Of a stretch of 64,000 bases of DNA, positions 7,910 through 15,836 are shown piece by piece. The notes beneath the pieces were generated by a model that worked only from the letters and a program-made list of their open reading frames with translations, made no database searches and was not told the DNA's origin. Origin of the DNA: UBA5399 sp964464145 (GTDB taxonomy: Bacteria; Bacillota; Clostridia; Christensenellales; Christensenellaceae); assembly GCA_964464145.1 (NCBI GenBank), contig CAYXFB010000002.1:38636-102635 (forward strand), written 5' to 3'. The translations under genes and the position numbers were made by a program. How positions within the stretch are numbered: the stretch's first letter is position 1; every line of letters starts with the position of its first letter.

Positions 7910-8545
7910 ATGAAGGCATACGAAGATTTGAGCATATTGGTACAGCGGGGCAAGGCGCCGGATGTAAAAGCGGCGGTGGAAGAACTGCTGGCGGCGGGCA
8001 ATCCTGCTTCGGAGATATTGGACAACGGCCTTTTGGCGGGCATGTCCGTGATAGGCGAAAAGTTCAAGAACAACGAGGTTTTTGTGCCCGAGGTACTCAT
8101 CGCGGCGCGCGCCATGAACACCGGCCTTGAGGTGCTTAAACCCGCGCTGGCCGAAAACACCGGCACATCCAAGGGCAAAGCGGTGCTGGGCACGGTGAAG
8201 GGCGACCTGCACGACATAGGCAAGAACCTTGTGAAGATAATGATGGAGGGGCGCGGAATAGAGGTAATAGATCTGGGGGTGGACGTTTCGCCCGAAAGAT
8301 TTGTGGACGAGGCGGTCAAAAACGGAGCGAAGATAATAGCCTGCTCCGCATTGCTCACCACCACCATGAACACGATGAAGGACGTGGTTGCCCTGGCCGA
8401 GCAGCGCGGACTGCGCAGCGATATAAAAATAATGGTGGGCGGAGCGCCCGTTACGCAGGCCTTTTGCGAAAGTATAGGCGCGGACTGCTACACGGCGGAC
8501 GCGGCTTCGGCCAGCGAGGCGGCATTGGAAATACTTGCGGGCTGA
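7910..8545 (+). CDS. Corrinoid (cobalamin-binding) methyl carrier protein
   Basis: A 211-residue protein of the MtaC/MtmC/MtbC family. The ATG at 7910 is used because TTGGAGG lies just before it. Residues 1-85 form the B12-binding cap (four-helix) domain (ILDNGLLAGMSVIGEKFKNNEVFVPEVL). The remainder is the Rossmann-like cobalamin domain with the base-off ligand motif DLHDIG (in TVKGDLHDIGKNLV) and the typical SALLTTTMN loop. Such proteins carry a methyl group between a substrate-specific methyltransferase (MtaB, MtmB or MttB type) and a tetrahydrofolate methyltransferase. Neither partner nor an activase is encoded nearby; both flanking terminators isolate the gene as a single unit. The substrate cannot be told from the sequence. 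Confidence 0.9.
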   Translation: MKAYEDLSILVQRGKAPDVKAAVEELLAAGNPASEILDNGLLAGMSVIGEKFKNNEVFVPEVLIAARAMNTGLEVLKPALAENTGTSKGKAVLGTVKGDLHDIGKNLVKIMMEGRGIEVIDLGVDVSPERFVDEAVKNGAKIIACSALLTTTMNTMKDVVALAEQRGLRSDIKIMVGGAPVTQAFCESIGADCYTADAASASEAALEILAG

Positions 8546-8558
8546 CAAGCGAGCGCAG

Positions 8559-8607
8559 CCGCCCACGCGCTTCCCGTGGCACACCCCAAGCGCGTGGGTG
8601 GTTTTTT
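8559..8607 (+). terminator. Strong terminator after the corrinoid gene
   Basis: A long GC-rich stem (8559-8572 with 8588-8601; core CCCACGCGCTT with AAGCGCGTGGG) is followed by six T residues. Confidence 0.9.
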
Positions 8608-8685
8608 ATTGCTCTTCGCCAATTGAAAATACGCGGTGCTTTTCGCGCCGCGTATTTTATATGTCTCTCTAATTATTTCTCTATT

Positions 8686-10122
8686 CTACAGAATTCTTTT
8701 TATGCATCTGAAATTGTTTTGCCAGTACGCAAGGCTCAGCTTAGTTTCGCGCACACCGCCCGTGCCGCTGTCTATCATTATACCGTTGCCCGCGTATATG
8801 CCCACGTGACCGTTGAAGCAGAGTATATCTCCCGGCTGCGCGTCGCTCAGGCTGTAGTAAGTGGGGAAATCCGCGCTGCGCCACTGTGAGGATGTCATGT
8901 AGCCTATGTTATAGCCCGCATTGTTGAGCACGTACCACACATAACCGGAGCAATCGAACCCGGCCGGAGTCTTGCCACCCGTCACGTAGGGCGTTCCCAT
9001 AACGGAGTAACCCACGCGCAGTATAGCCTTCAATAGATCCTTATTCACTGCCGTCGCAGAGACCGGACCCACCGCGCCGCCGTTCATCATACCGCACTGC
9101 GGCGATACTTTATAATAGTATGTAACGCCCTCTTCGGCCTTGCGGTCTATGTATGTGGTTATGTCATTCAGCGTGGTAATAAGCTTGGCACCGCCGTCCG
9201 GCTTTGTGGAGCGGTATAACTTATATCTGTCCGCACCGGGCGTGGGATTCCACGAAACCTTTATTGTACCGTCATCACGTGCGGTGGCCTTTAGGCCGCT
9301 CAGCTTGTCCATAGTGGTCTTGGCGTTCACCACACCCGAATACACGCCGCGCGTGCTATCTTTATACGGAAGCACTTTATAGTAATACACAATGCCCGTA
9401 TCCAGCTGGGAATCCATATAAGCCGTAAGCTTTGTGCTAGCCAGCTTGGCGTATGGCCCCTTCTCGTCATAGCTTCTGTATATCACATACTTCGTAGCTC
9501 CCGGAACGATCTCCCACGAAACGGTTATGCAGTCGAAGGTGTCCCTAACAGCCTTTACGCTCTCCGGCTTGGACAGATTTGTTTCAGACTGCACCACGCT
9601 GGAGTAATCTCCGCGTATGCTGCCGTTGAAGGAAAGCACCTTATAGAAATAGGTAACGCCCACCTCCACCGTCTTGTCCTTATATGTATCCACATCGCCC
9701 ACGGTCTTTATTTTTTGGTAGCCGGTCTTTTCCTCTAATGAGCGGTATATGGCATATTTTGTTGCCTTCTCCGCCTTTTCCCACTTCAAAGTTACCGTGT
9801 CGTGCGCGACGGGCTGCGCCATCAGATTGGCCACTGCCTCCGGTACGGCGGAAGCTTCAGAATCGTCAGTTATTTCGGCGGCGACTTCCTCCTCTATGGA
9901 TATTTCCACATCGGGGATATCCACGTCCTCCTCGGGCATACCAGCACCCGGCTCCGGCTGAGTATCGTTCAATATATCGTCAGAACTTTCGTTTGCGGGG
10001 CCAGGCGTAACAGTAGAGTTGTCGATTTGAACATCTTCAGTATCCGCAGCCATCGCGGTTGCCGGCGCCATCGATAAGCATAAAACGGCGGCCAGTACAA
10101 TACCAAGAACTTTTCTCTTCAT
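8686..10122 (-). CDS. Secreted NlpC/P60 cell-wall hydrolase with three FN3-like repeats
   Basis: A 478-residue exported protein. Residues 1-26 are a signal peptide (MKRKVLGIVLAAVLCLSMAP, then ATAMAA). An acidic linker (about 27-90) is followed by three fibronectin type III-like repeats of about 85 residues, each with the signature TxKYxIYRS and an ending such as GVTYFYKVLSF. The last 120 residues are an NlpC/P60 peptidase with the catalytic cysteine in GFDCSGYVW, the histidine in GHVGIYAG and the Asn-rich tail. Family members cut peptide stems of peptidoglycan (gamma-D-Glu-diamino acid bonds). The FN3 repeats probably hold the enzyme at the wall. The FN3 units look much like those in the surface protein at 1136-3682, so the two may share an origin. 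It converges on the corrinoid gene. Confidence 0.88.
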   Translation of the reverse strand: MKRKVLGIVLAAVLCLSMAPATAMAADTEDVQIDNSTVTPGPANESSDDILNDTQPEPGAGMPEEDVDIPDVEISIEEEVAAEITDDSEASAVPEAVANLMAQPVAHDTVTLKWEKAEKATKYAIYRSLEEKTGYQKIKTVGDVDTYKDKTVEVGVTYFYKVLSFNGSIRGDYSSVVQSETNLSKPESVKAVRDTFDCITVSWEIVPGATKYVIYRSYDEKGPYAKLASTKLTAYMDSQLDTGIVYYYKVLPYKDSTRGVYSGVVNAKTTMDKLSGLKATARDDGTIKVSWNPTPGADRYKLYRSTKPDGGAKLITTLNDITTYIDRKAEEGVTYYYKVSPQCGMMNGGAVGPVSATAVNKDLLKAILRVGYSVMGTPYVTGGKTPAGFDCSGYVWYVLNNAGYNIGYMTSSQWRSADFPTYYSLSDAQPGDILCFNGHVGIYAGNGIMIDSGTGGVRETKLSLAYWQNNFRCIKRIL

Positions 10123-10518
10123 AAACAGTACCTTTCATTTGATTTTGCGTGCCGCGCGGTTTCCCGCGGCCACGCACTTTTCATTGCGACGCTCCGGATA
10201 CTTATAGCTGCGTTCCAAAGCGTATATTAGCGTGTTTTGTAAACATATTATATCACAAATCTAAAAATTTTAAACATTTTGTGCTCCGCGCGGCCAAAAC
10301 CCGCCGCTCTTCAGGTCTAAAAACGGCTTGGTTATGCGGTTTGCTCGGGTTGTAAAAGTTTGTTCATATTTTTTCGCGAACGCGTCTTTTTTTGGAACAA
10401 AAACTGCAGACCGCGCGTCACCGTCCCATATTTCGGCGAACCGCAAACAAATTATTGTGCTGTCAGGTACTTTTCATATATAATATTGTGCATAAAGCAT
10501 AGGGGGTATGTTCTTTAA
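10123..10518. other. Divergent intergenic region with promoters only
   Basis: This 396-base spacer separates the NlpC/P60 gene from the acetate transporter. Apart from the promoter at 10455-10484 and AT-rich sequence before the wall hydrolase start, I see no gene, repeat or convincing RNA structure here. Confidence 0.5.
10455..10484 (+). promoter_or_regulatory. Promoter of the acetate transporter gene
   Basis: TTGTGC (10455-10460), an 18-base spacer and TATAAT (10479-10484), 35 bases before the start codon. Confidence 0.6.
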
Positions 10519-11085
10519 ATGAGTGAACATGAAATTTCTAAAAAAGTGAATCCCGGCCCGCTGGGGCTGCTTGGGTTCGGTATGACGACGATTCTTCTAA
10601 ACCTGCACAACGCGGGCATAACGGAGCTTTCCGTGGTGATTGTGGCAATGGGCTTTGCGCTGGGCGGCCTGGCGCAGGTGGTGGCCGGCATACTTGAGTT
10701 TGTGAATAAAAATACATTTGCAGGCACGGCCTTCACGGCCTACGGCTTCTTTTGGTGGTCGCTTATATTTATATGGATAAACCCGACGGGCGGTGCAATA
10801 GCGGGCGCGGACGAGGTCAGCATGGGCTTTTATCTGCTGCTTTGGGGCGTGTTCACGCTGTTTATGTTCATATGCACACTAAAGCACAACCGTGCCACGC
10901 AGGTGGTCTTCCTCTCGCTCGCCATACTTTTCTTCGGTCTGGCAATAGGCGATTTTACGGGAATCGCCACAATAAAGATAGTTTCGGGCGTGATCGGCAT
11001 ATTCTGCGGAGCAAGCGCCATATACAACGCTATGGGGCAGATGGTGAACAGCGAATTCGGCCGCAGCGTTTTGCCGCTTGGCTGA
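10519..11085 (+). CDS. GPR1/FUN34/YaaH-family acetate (succinate) transporter
   Basis: A 188-residue integral membrane protein with six predicted helices, the usual size of the SatP/YaaH family. It carries the family signature near the N-terminus (NPGPLGLLGFGMTT), in the first transmembrane helix, and the second conserved stretch FTAYGFFWWSL. Bacterial members move acetate, and in some cases succinate, across the inner membrane with protons. It is a single-gene unit with its own promoter and terminator. In a fermentative anaerobe it probably serves acetate export or re-uptake; the direction cannot be read from sequence. Confidence 0.88.
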   Translation: MSEHEISKKVNPGPLGLLGFGMTTILLNLHNAGITELSVVIVAMGFALGGLAQVVAGILEFVNKNTFAGTAFTAYGFFWWSLIFIWINPTGGAIAGADEVSMGFYLLLWGVFTLFMFICTLKHNRATQVVFLSLAILFFGLAIGDFTGIATIKIVSGVIGIFCGASAIYNAMGQMVNSEFGRSVLPLG

Positions 11086-11113
11086 AAAGCGTTATAAATC
11101 CAGCAAGTAACAT

Positions 11114-11146
11114 AAGAGACTCTGCCAAAGGCGGGGTCTCTTGTTT
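11114..11146 (+). terminator. Terminator after the transporter gene
   Basis: AAGAGACTCTGCC (11114-11126) folds back on GGCGGGGTCTCTT (11130-11142) and is followed by a short T-rich tail. Confidence 0.75.
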
Positions 11147-11164
11147 CGCCGCTTCAATGTATAA

Positions 11165-11194
11165 TTGACAGTGTATAAGTGAAGGGGATATAAT
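11165..11194 (+). promoter_or_regulatory. Promoter of the acyl-ligase operon
   Basis: A perfect TTGACA (11165-11170), an 18-base spacer and a perfect TATAAT (11189-11194). Confidence 0.85.
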
Positions 11195-11227
11195 ATTGTT
11201 TAAATTGTGATTGGAGGTCATTACGGC

Positions 11228-12868
11228 TTGAAACCATATCCATATTACACAACCAGAGAAGTACGCAGCATTGGCGATATTTTAAAATATAGGCTGGAAA
11301 ACACCCCTGAAAAGGACGCATTTCGCATTAGAATAGACAAGGACAACTACAAGAGCATATCGTGGCGGCAATTTGGCGCGGATATAGCGGCGCTTTCCGC
11401 CTCGCTGGACGAGCATTCGCTTTCGGGATCGCACATATGCGTTGTGGGCGAAAATTCATACGAGTGGGTAGTGGTTTTCTTTGCCGTAATAATGAGCGGC
11501 GGCGTTATAGTGCCGCTGGACAGAGAACTTCCCGCACCCAAGCTGGGCGAGCTCATAGCCTTTAGCGACGCTAAGGCTATATTTTATTCCGGCAGCTACG
11601 CGGGCGCGATGGCGGATATCCGAACAGCGCAGCCGGATGTTCAGTATTTTTGCATACAGAGTGAGAGCGAGGGGCTCTCCGGGCTTCTCATAGAGGGTGA
11701 AAGCCTGCTTGCGAACGGCGCGGCTTCCTGCCTTGACGCGGAGCCGGACACCGAAAAGCTGGCGGCCATATATTTCACCTCGGGCACGAGCGGCGAGCAA
11801 AAGGGCGTTATGCTGTGCCAGCGTAATATGGTGGCCAGCTTCGACGGCGCGTGCAAGCACGTTCATTTCACGGACGACGATGTAGTGCTGTCCGTTCTGC
11901 CGCTGCACCATTGTTACGAGAGCAACTGCGGCATACTGGCGCTGCTGCACAGCGGCTGCGTGATCTGCTTCAACGAAAATTTGAAGGTGTTCCTGAGCAA
12001 TCTAAAGCTTTTCCGGCCTACGGGCATGAGCCTCGTCCCCCTGGTTGCGGACACGCTCTTTCGCCAGATAATGGACGCGGCGCAGCGTAACGGCAAGCTC
12101 AAAAAGCTGCAAACAGGCATGAAAATAAGCGATATACTGCAAAAGCTGAATATAGATATAACGGAGAAGCTGTTCGGCGAGGTTTACGAAGCGCTGGGCG
12201 GCCGCTACCGCAAATCCTTTGTGGGCGGCGCGCCCATGAACCCGGTGGTAACAAAGGCCTTCCGCAAGCTCGGCATAACTATGCTCCAGGGCTATGGCAT
12301 AACGGAGTGCTCCCCGCTCGTTTCGGTCAACCGCGAAAACTTTTACAAGGACGATTCCGTCGGGCCGGTGCTACCCGTTTGCCGCGTGAAGATAAAGGAC
12401 GGCGAGGTGCTGGTGAAGGGCGATAACGTCATGCTGGGCTACTATAAAGACGAGCAAGCGACACGCGAGGCCATGGACGAGGGTTGGTTCAAAACGGGCG
12501 ATCTCGGTTATATAGATATGGATGGCTTCCTATATATAACGGGCCGCAAGAAGAACCTCATAATTTTGGAGAGCGGCGAAAACGTAAGTCCAGAGGAGCT
12601 GGAAGGTTACGTGGTCAATCTTCCGCTTGTGAGCGAGGTAATCGTTTACGAGGACGCGGGCAAGATAATGGCGGAGATATTCCCCGACGCGGACTACGCC
12701 AAGGAGAACGATATAGCCGATATTGAGGCGGAGCTAATGACGCAGATAACCGACATAAACAAGGGCTTGCCCCGCTACAAGCACATACACGGCCTGCGCC
12801 TTAGGGACAGTGAGTTCGAAAAGACGACATCCAAAAAAATAATACGCTACAAGGTGCATGCGGACTGA
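11228..12868 (+). CDS. AMP-forming acyl ligase (acyl-CoA/acyl-ACP synthetase family)
   Basis: A 546-residue adenylate-forming enzyme. The TTG at 11228 is the likely start: GGAGGT at 11213-11218 is nine bases upstream, whereas the in-frame GTG at 11207 precedes that site. Visible ANL-family motifs are the phosphate loop YFTSGTSGEQKGVM, the GYGITECSPLV adenine-binding motif, WFKTGDLGYID and the hinge-adjacent GRKKNLII. The C-terminal catalytic lysine is in TTSKKIIRYKV. The overall type is nearest to long-chain fatty acid ligases. Because the next gene is a dedicated acyl carrier protein, loading an acyl group onto that carrier rather than onto CoA is plausible but unproven. First gene of a three-gene operon. 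Confidence 0.85.
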   Translation: MKPYPYYTTREVRSIGDILKYRLENTPEKDAFRIRIDKDNYKSISWRQFGADIAALSASLDEHSLSGSHICVVGENSYEWVVVFFAVIMSGGVIVPLDRELPAPKLGELIAFSDAKAIFYSGSYAGAMADIRTAQPDVQYFCIQSESEGLSGLLIEGESLLANGAASCLDAEPDTEKLAAIYFTSGTSGEQKGVMLCQRNMVASFDGACKHVHFTDDDVVLSVLPLHHCYESNCGILALLHSGCVICFNENLKVFLSNLKLFRPTGMSLVPLVADTLFRQIMDAAQRNGKLKKLQTGMKISDILQKLNIDITEKLFGEVYEALGGRYRKSFVGGAPMNPVVTKAFRKLGITMLQGYGITECSPLVSVNRENFYKDDSVGPVLPVCRVKIKDGEVLVKGDNVMLGYYKDEQATREAMDEGWFKTGDLGYIDMDGFLYITGRKKNLIILESGENVSPEELEGYVVNLPLVSEVIVYEDAGKIMAEIFPDADYAKENDIADIEAELMTQITDINKGLPRYKHIHGLRLRDSEFEKTTSKKIIRYKVHAD

Positions 12869-12892
12869 TCGCGCCGGAAGGAGTTATATATA

Positions 12893-13147
12893 ATGTACGA
12901 AGACGTAAAGCGAATATTGCAGGAGTACGCCTGCATAGAGGACGACATAATAACGCCCGATTCCAATCTACAAACCGATCTCTTCCTAAATTCTCTCGAT
13001 GTGGTGAACGTGATCGTGGAGTTTGAGGAAGAATTCGGCATAGATATTGACGAAGCGGATATACGCACCTTCGTTAGCGTGAGTGACGTTGTTGGCTATA
13101 TCGAAGGAAAGCTTGCGCCGCAGGGCGGAATGGTGGGGCAAAACTGA
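12893..13147 (+). CDS. Acyl carrier protein
   Basis: An 84-residue acidic protein with the acyl-carrier fold. The phosphopantetheine serine is Ser34 in FLNSLDVVNVIVEFEEEFGI; the usual DSL is NSL here. It starts 24 bases after the ligase behind AAGGAG. Its stop codon overlaps the next start (TGATG). It sits away from fatty-acid synthase genes, which suggests a specialised carrier for the adjacent ligase. Confidence 0.9.
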   Translation: MYEDVKRILQEYACIEDDIITPDSNLQTDLFLNSLDVVNVIVEFEEEFGIDIDEADIRTFVSVSDVVGYIEGKLAPQGGMVGQN

Positions 13148-13806
13148 TGAAATACGATACGGTATTATTCGATTTGGACGGTACGCTTTTGAACACTCTC
13201 ACAGATCTGGCGCAAAGCATAAACAAAATGCTGGCGGCGGCGGGCTACCCCGAACGCACAGAGCAGCAGATCCGCGCCAGCCTAGGCAATGGCGCCAAGA
13301 TGCTCGTGTGGACCTCGCTGCCCGAGGGCACCTGTGAAGCGGAGGTGGAACGCTGTCTGGAGCAATATCGCCCGATATACAAGCAAAACATGAGCAACAA
13401 CACCCGTCCCTACGAGGGCATAATGGAGCTGCTGGAGGCGCTAAAGCAGCGCGGAATAAAAATGGGCGTGGTTTCAAACAAGCCGGACGCGCCCTGCAAG
13501 GCGCTGGTTGATGAGATGTTCGGCGGCTACATAGACGTGGCCATAGGCGACAAGCCGGAGGTTCCGCGCAAGCCCGACCGCGCCGCCGTGGATTCCGCGC
13601 TGTCCGCACTGGGCGCAAAGCACGAGGGCGCCATATACATAGGCGATTCCGAGGTGGATATAATGACGGCACGCAACGCCGGACTGCCCTGCGTGTGCGT
13701 GACCTGGGGCTTCAGAGACCGCGACGTGTTCGAGGAGGAGGGTGCGGACTTCATAATCGACCATCCCAGCGAGCTTTTGGCGCTGATTTATACTAATTCC
13801 ATTTAA
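13147..13806 (+). CDS. HAD-superfamily phosphatase (phosphoglycolate phosphatase type)
   Basis: A 219-residue Gph-like hydrolase. Motif I is FDLDGTLLNT at residues 8-17, motif II is VVSNKPD, and motifs III and IV are RKPDR and YIGDSEVDIMTARNAG. The helical cap lies between residues 18 and 85. Such enzymes dephosphorylate phosphoglycolate or other small sugar phosphates in the cytoplasm. It is translationally coupled to the acyl carrier protein. The last codons (YTNSI then stop) lie inside a dispersed repeat (13790-13943), so the natural C-terminus was probably replaced by repeat sequence. Confidence 0.85.
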   Translation: MKYDTVLFDLDGTLLNTLTDLAQSINKMLAAAGYPERTEQQIRASLGNGAKMLVWTSLPEGTCEAEVERCLEQYRPIYKQNMSNNTRPYEGIMELLEALKQRGIKMGVVSNKPDAPCKALVDEMFGGYIDVAIGDKPEVPRKPDRAAVDSALSALGAKHEGAIYIGDSEVDIMTARNAGLPCVCVTWGFRDRDVFEEEGADFIIDHPSELLALIYTNSI

Positions 13807-13943
13807 AAACATAAAGGCCCTGGGGCATTTATGTTTTTATAGCGCGTTAGCGCGTTTGGAATTGCATGAGACGTAGCCGCATAGCGGCACTGCGCAATTT
13901 TGCGCAGCATTTCAAATTAAGGATTTTAATTTGAAATTAGTAT
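13790..13943. repeat. Dispersed inverted-repeat element, copy A
   Basis: It starts with ATACTAATTCCA and ends with the inverse, TTGAAATTAGTAT. Inside are a GC-rich segment and a hairpin of AAATTAA/TTAATTT type. An internal stretch (13841 onward, GCGCGTTAGCGCGTTTGG then AATT) is the reverse complement of the left end of copy B at 25449-25552. No transposase is present. It resembles a miniature, non-autonomous element. Confidence 0.7.
13805..13838 (+). terminator. Terminator of the acyl-ligase operon
   Basis: AAAAACATAAA with an inner GGCC pairs with TTTATGTTTTT. It overlaps the stop codon of the HAD gene and lies inside repeat copy A. Confidence 0.7.
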
Positions 13944-13974
13944 TAGAGAACGCATGAATATTTCTTCTATAAAC

Positions 13975-13999
13975 AGGCTGCCTGAGTGCGGCCTTTTTT
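13975..13999 (+). terminator. Second plus-strand terminator
   Basis: AGGCTGC (13975-13981) and GCGGCCT (13988-13994) form a 7-bp stem (one G-T pair) followed by T6. Confidence 0.65.
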
Positions 14000-14025
14000 G
14001 TTGCCATCTTTCTCATTATAAAACC

Positions 14026-14048
14026 AAAAAGGTGCGTTTTCACGCACC
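14026..14048 (-). terminator. Minus-strand terminator facing glycerol kinase transcription
   Basis: GGTGCGT (14031-14037) and ACGCACC (14042-14048) form a stem. On the minus strand it is followed by T5 (plus-strand A5 at 14026-14030). Confidence 0.7.
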
Positions 14049-14136
14049 CATCCGGCTGAGGCAATACCGCGCGATTTCGGCTTGCCCTGTTTGCGCGGTG
14101 TTGCCCTAAGAGTATTTTCAATATCCTGAAATATTA

Positions 14137-14293
14137 GAGCAAATTCACTAATTGCAGTTGGGGCTATCCGAGCAAAATTTGTGTCAGGCAAGACGCGTAA
14201 GCGCAGGCGTATCGGCACATACGGTAAGCTTACGCAACACAGCATGGCGCAAATTTTGCCGGAGAGCACCGGCTATGATTTGTTAATTTGCTC
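14137..14293. repeat. Nested imperfect inverted-repeat element
   Basis: The outer arms are GAGCAAATT (14137-14145) and AATTTGCTC (14285-14293). Inner arms are GCAAAATTTG (14172-14181) with CAAATTTTGC (14250-14259), and GCGTAAGC (14195-14202) with GCTTACGC (14228-14235). A small CGTAT/ATACG loop lies at the centre. The whole block can fold into one long rod. It lies between convergent genes and encodes no protein. Confidence 0.7.
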
Positions 14294-14302
14294 AAGGGGC
14301 CT

Positions 14303-15799
14303 TTAGTGAGTTTCCCAATCCAGCGCGCGACCCACGGCTTTTTCCCAGCCCCGGCACAGCGTTTCGCGCTGCTGCATAGATATGGACGGCTCAAAGCGCC
14401 TGTCCAGCTCGAACATATCGTTCAGCTCGGCGGTGTCCTTCCAGAAGCCTGTGGCCAGCCCCGCCAGAAATGCAGCGCCGCGCGCCGTTGCGTCCACCAT
14501 CTTGGGGCGAAGCACCGGCCGCCGCAACAGGTCGGCCTGAAATTGCATGAGAAAATTGTTCTTGCAGGCGCCGCCATCCACCTTTAGCTCGGCCAGCGGT
14601 ATGCCCGTGTCCGCGTGCATGCAGCCCAGCACGTCGTTTATCTGGAACGCCATAGATTCCAGCGCCGCGCGCGCTATATGGTTTTTGCCCGTGCCGCGCG
14701 TTATGCCTATCAGCATTCCCCGCGCGTATTGATCCCAGTAGGGCGCGGACAGCCCCACGAAGGCGGGCACGAAATATACTCCGTCCGTGCTTTCCACCGC
14801 CTTGGCCATAGCCTCCGTTTCGGCGGCGTTCTTTATTATTTGCAGCTCGTCCCTGAGCCACTGCACCGAAGCGCCCACCACGTAAAGCAGCCCCTCCAGC
14901 GAATAGTTTATAACTCCGCCCACTCCCCATGCCACGCTGGTGAGCATACCGTTCTCCGATCTATATTTCCTTTTGCCCGTGTTCATTACGAGCGAACCGC
15001 CCGTGCCGTAGGTGGCCTTCACCATGCCCGGCTCGAAGCAGGCCTGCCCGAACAGCGCTCCCTGCTGATCTCCCACCGCGCCCGCCACGTCGATTTCCAT
15101 GCCCAAAAAGCAGGACGGATCGGTTTTGCCGTACACCTTGGACGAGGGCTGCGGCGTGGGCAACATTTCCTTGGGTATATCCATGAGCTCCAGCAGCGAA
15201 TCGTCCCAGCACAGCTCCTTTATGTTGAAAAGCATTGTGCGGGATGCGTTTGAATAGTCCGCGACGTGCGTCCTGCCGCCCGTTAGCTTCCATATTATCC
15301 AGCTGTCTATAGTCCCCGTGAGTATTTCGCCCCGCCTCGCGCGTTCTCTGGCGCCGGGCGTATTGTCCAGCACCCATTTTATCTTCGTGCCCGAAAAATA
15401 CGAATCCAGTATAAGGCCGGTGTTTTCGCGTATATATTCCTCGTGCCCCTCCGCCTTGAGTGTGTCGCAGTAGCCGCTGGTGCGCCTGTCCTGCCACACT
15501 ATTGCGTTCATGAGGGGGATTCCGGTGGCTCTGTCCCACACCACGCAGGTTTCGCGCTGGTTCGTTATGCCTATTCCGGCAATGTCCTCCGCGCGTGCAC
15601 CCGCGCTTTGCATGGCGTTTTTCACCGTGCCCAGCTGGGTTTGCCATATCTCCATCGCGTCGTGCTCCACCCAGCCCGGTTTGGGATATATCTGCGTAAA
15701 TTCGCGGTAATCCGAAGAGGCTATGCCGCCCGTACGGTCAAACAGTATGGTTCTGCACCCAGTGGTGCCTATATCGAAGGCCATAACGTATTTTTTCAT
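14303..15799 (-). CDS. glpK: Glycerol kinase
   Basis: A 498-residue FGGY-family kinase, the normal length for GlpK. The ATG ending at 15799 is used (GGAAAGGAAG upstream); 35 upstream codons are open but not preceded by a site. Characteristic stretches are FDIGTTGCRTILFDR at the N-terminus, YPKPGWVEHDAMEIW, the activation region GITNQRETCVVWDR, and the C-terminal ATP-binding motif KVDGGACKNNFLMQFQAD. It phosphorylates glycerol (or a close polyol) with ATP. It follows a short-chain dehydrogenase by 37 bases in one operon and lies next to two sugar-type ABC transporters, so another polyol cannot be excluded. The usual glycerol facilitator gene is absent here. Confidence 0.9.
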   Translation of the reverse strand: MKKYVMAFDIGTTGCRTILFDRTGGIASSDYREFTQIYPKPGWVEHDAMEIWQTQLGTVKNAMQSAGARAEDIAGIGITNQRETCVVWDRATGIPLMNAIVWQDRRTSGYCDTLKAEGHEEYIRENTGLILDSYFSGTKIKWVLDNTPGARERARRGEILTGTIDSWIIWKLTGGRTHVADYSNASRTMLFNIKELCWDDSLLELMDIPKEMLPTPQPSSKVYGKTDPSCFLGMEIDVAGAVGDQQGALFGQACFEPGMVKATYGTGGSLVMNTGKRKYRSENGMLTSVAWGVGGVINYSLEGLLYVVGASVQWLRDELQIIKNAAETEAMAKAVESTDGVYFVPAFVGLSAPYWDQYARGMLIGITRGTGKNHIARAALESMAFQINDVLGCMHADTGIPLAELKVDGGACKNNFLMQFQADLLRRPVLRPKMVDATARGAAFLAGLATGFWKDTAELNDMFELDRRFEPSISMQQRETLCRGWEKAVGRALDWETH

Positions 15800-15836
15800 G
15801 ACTGTACCGCTTCCTTTCCAGCTGTGATCGAATTTT

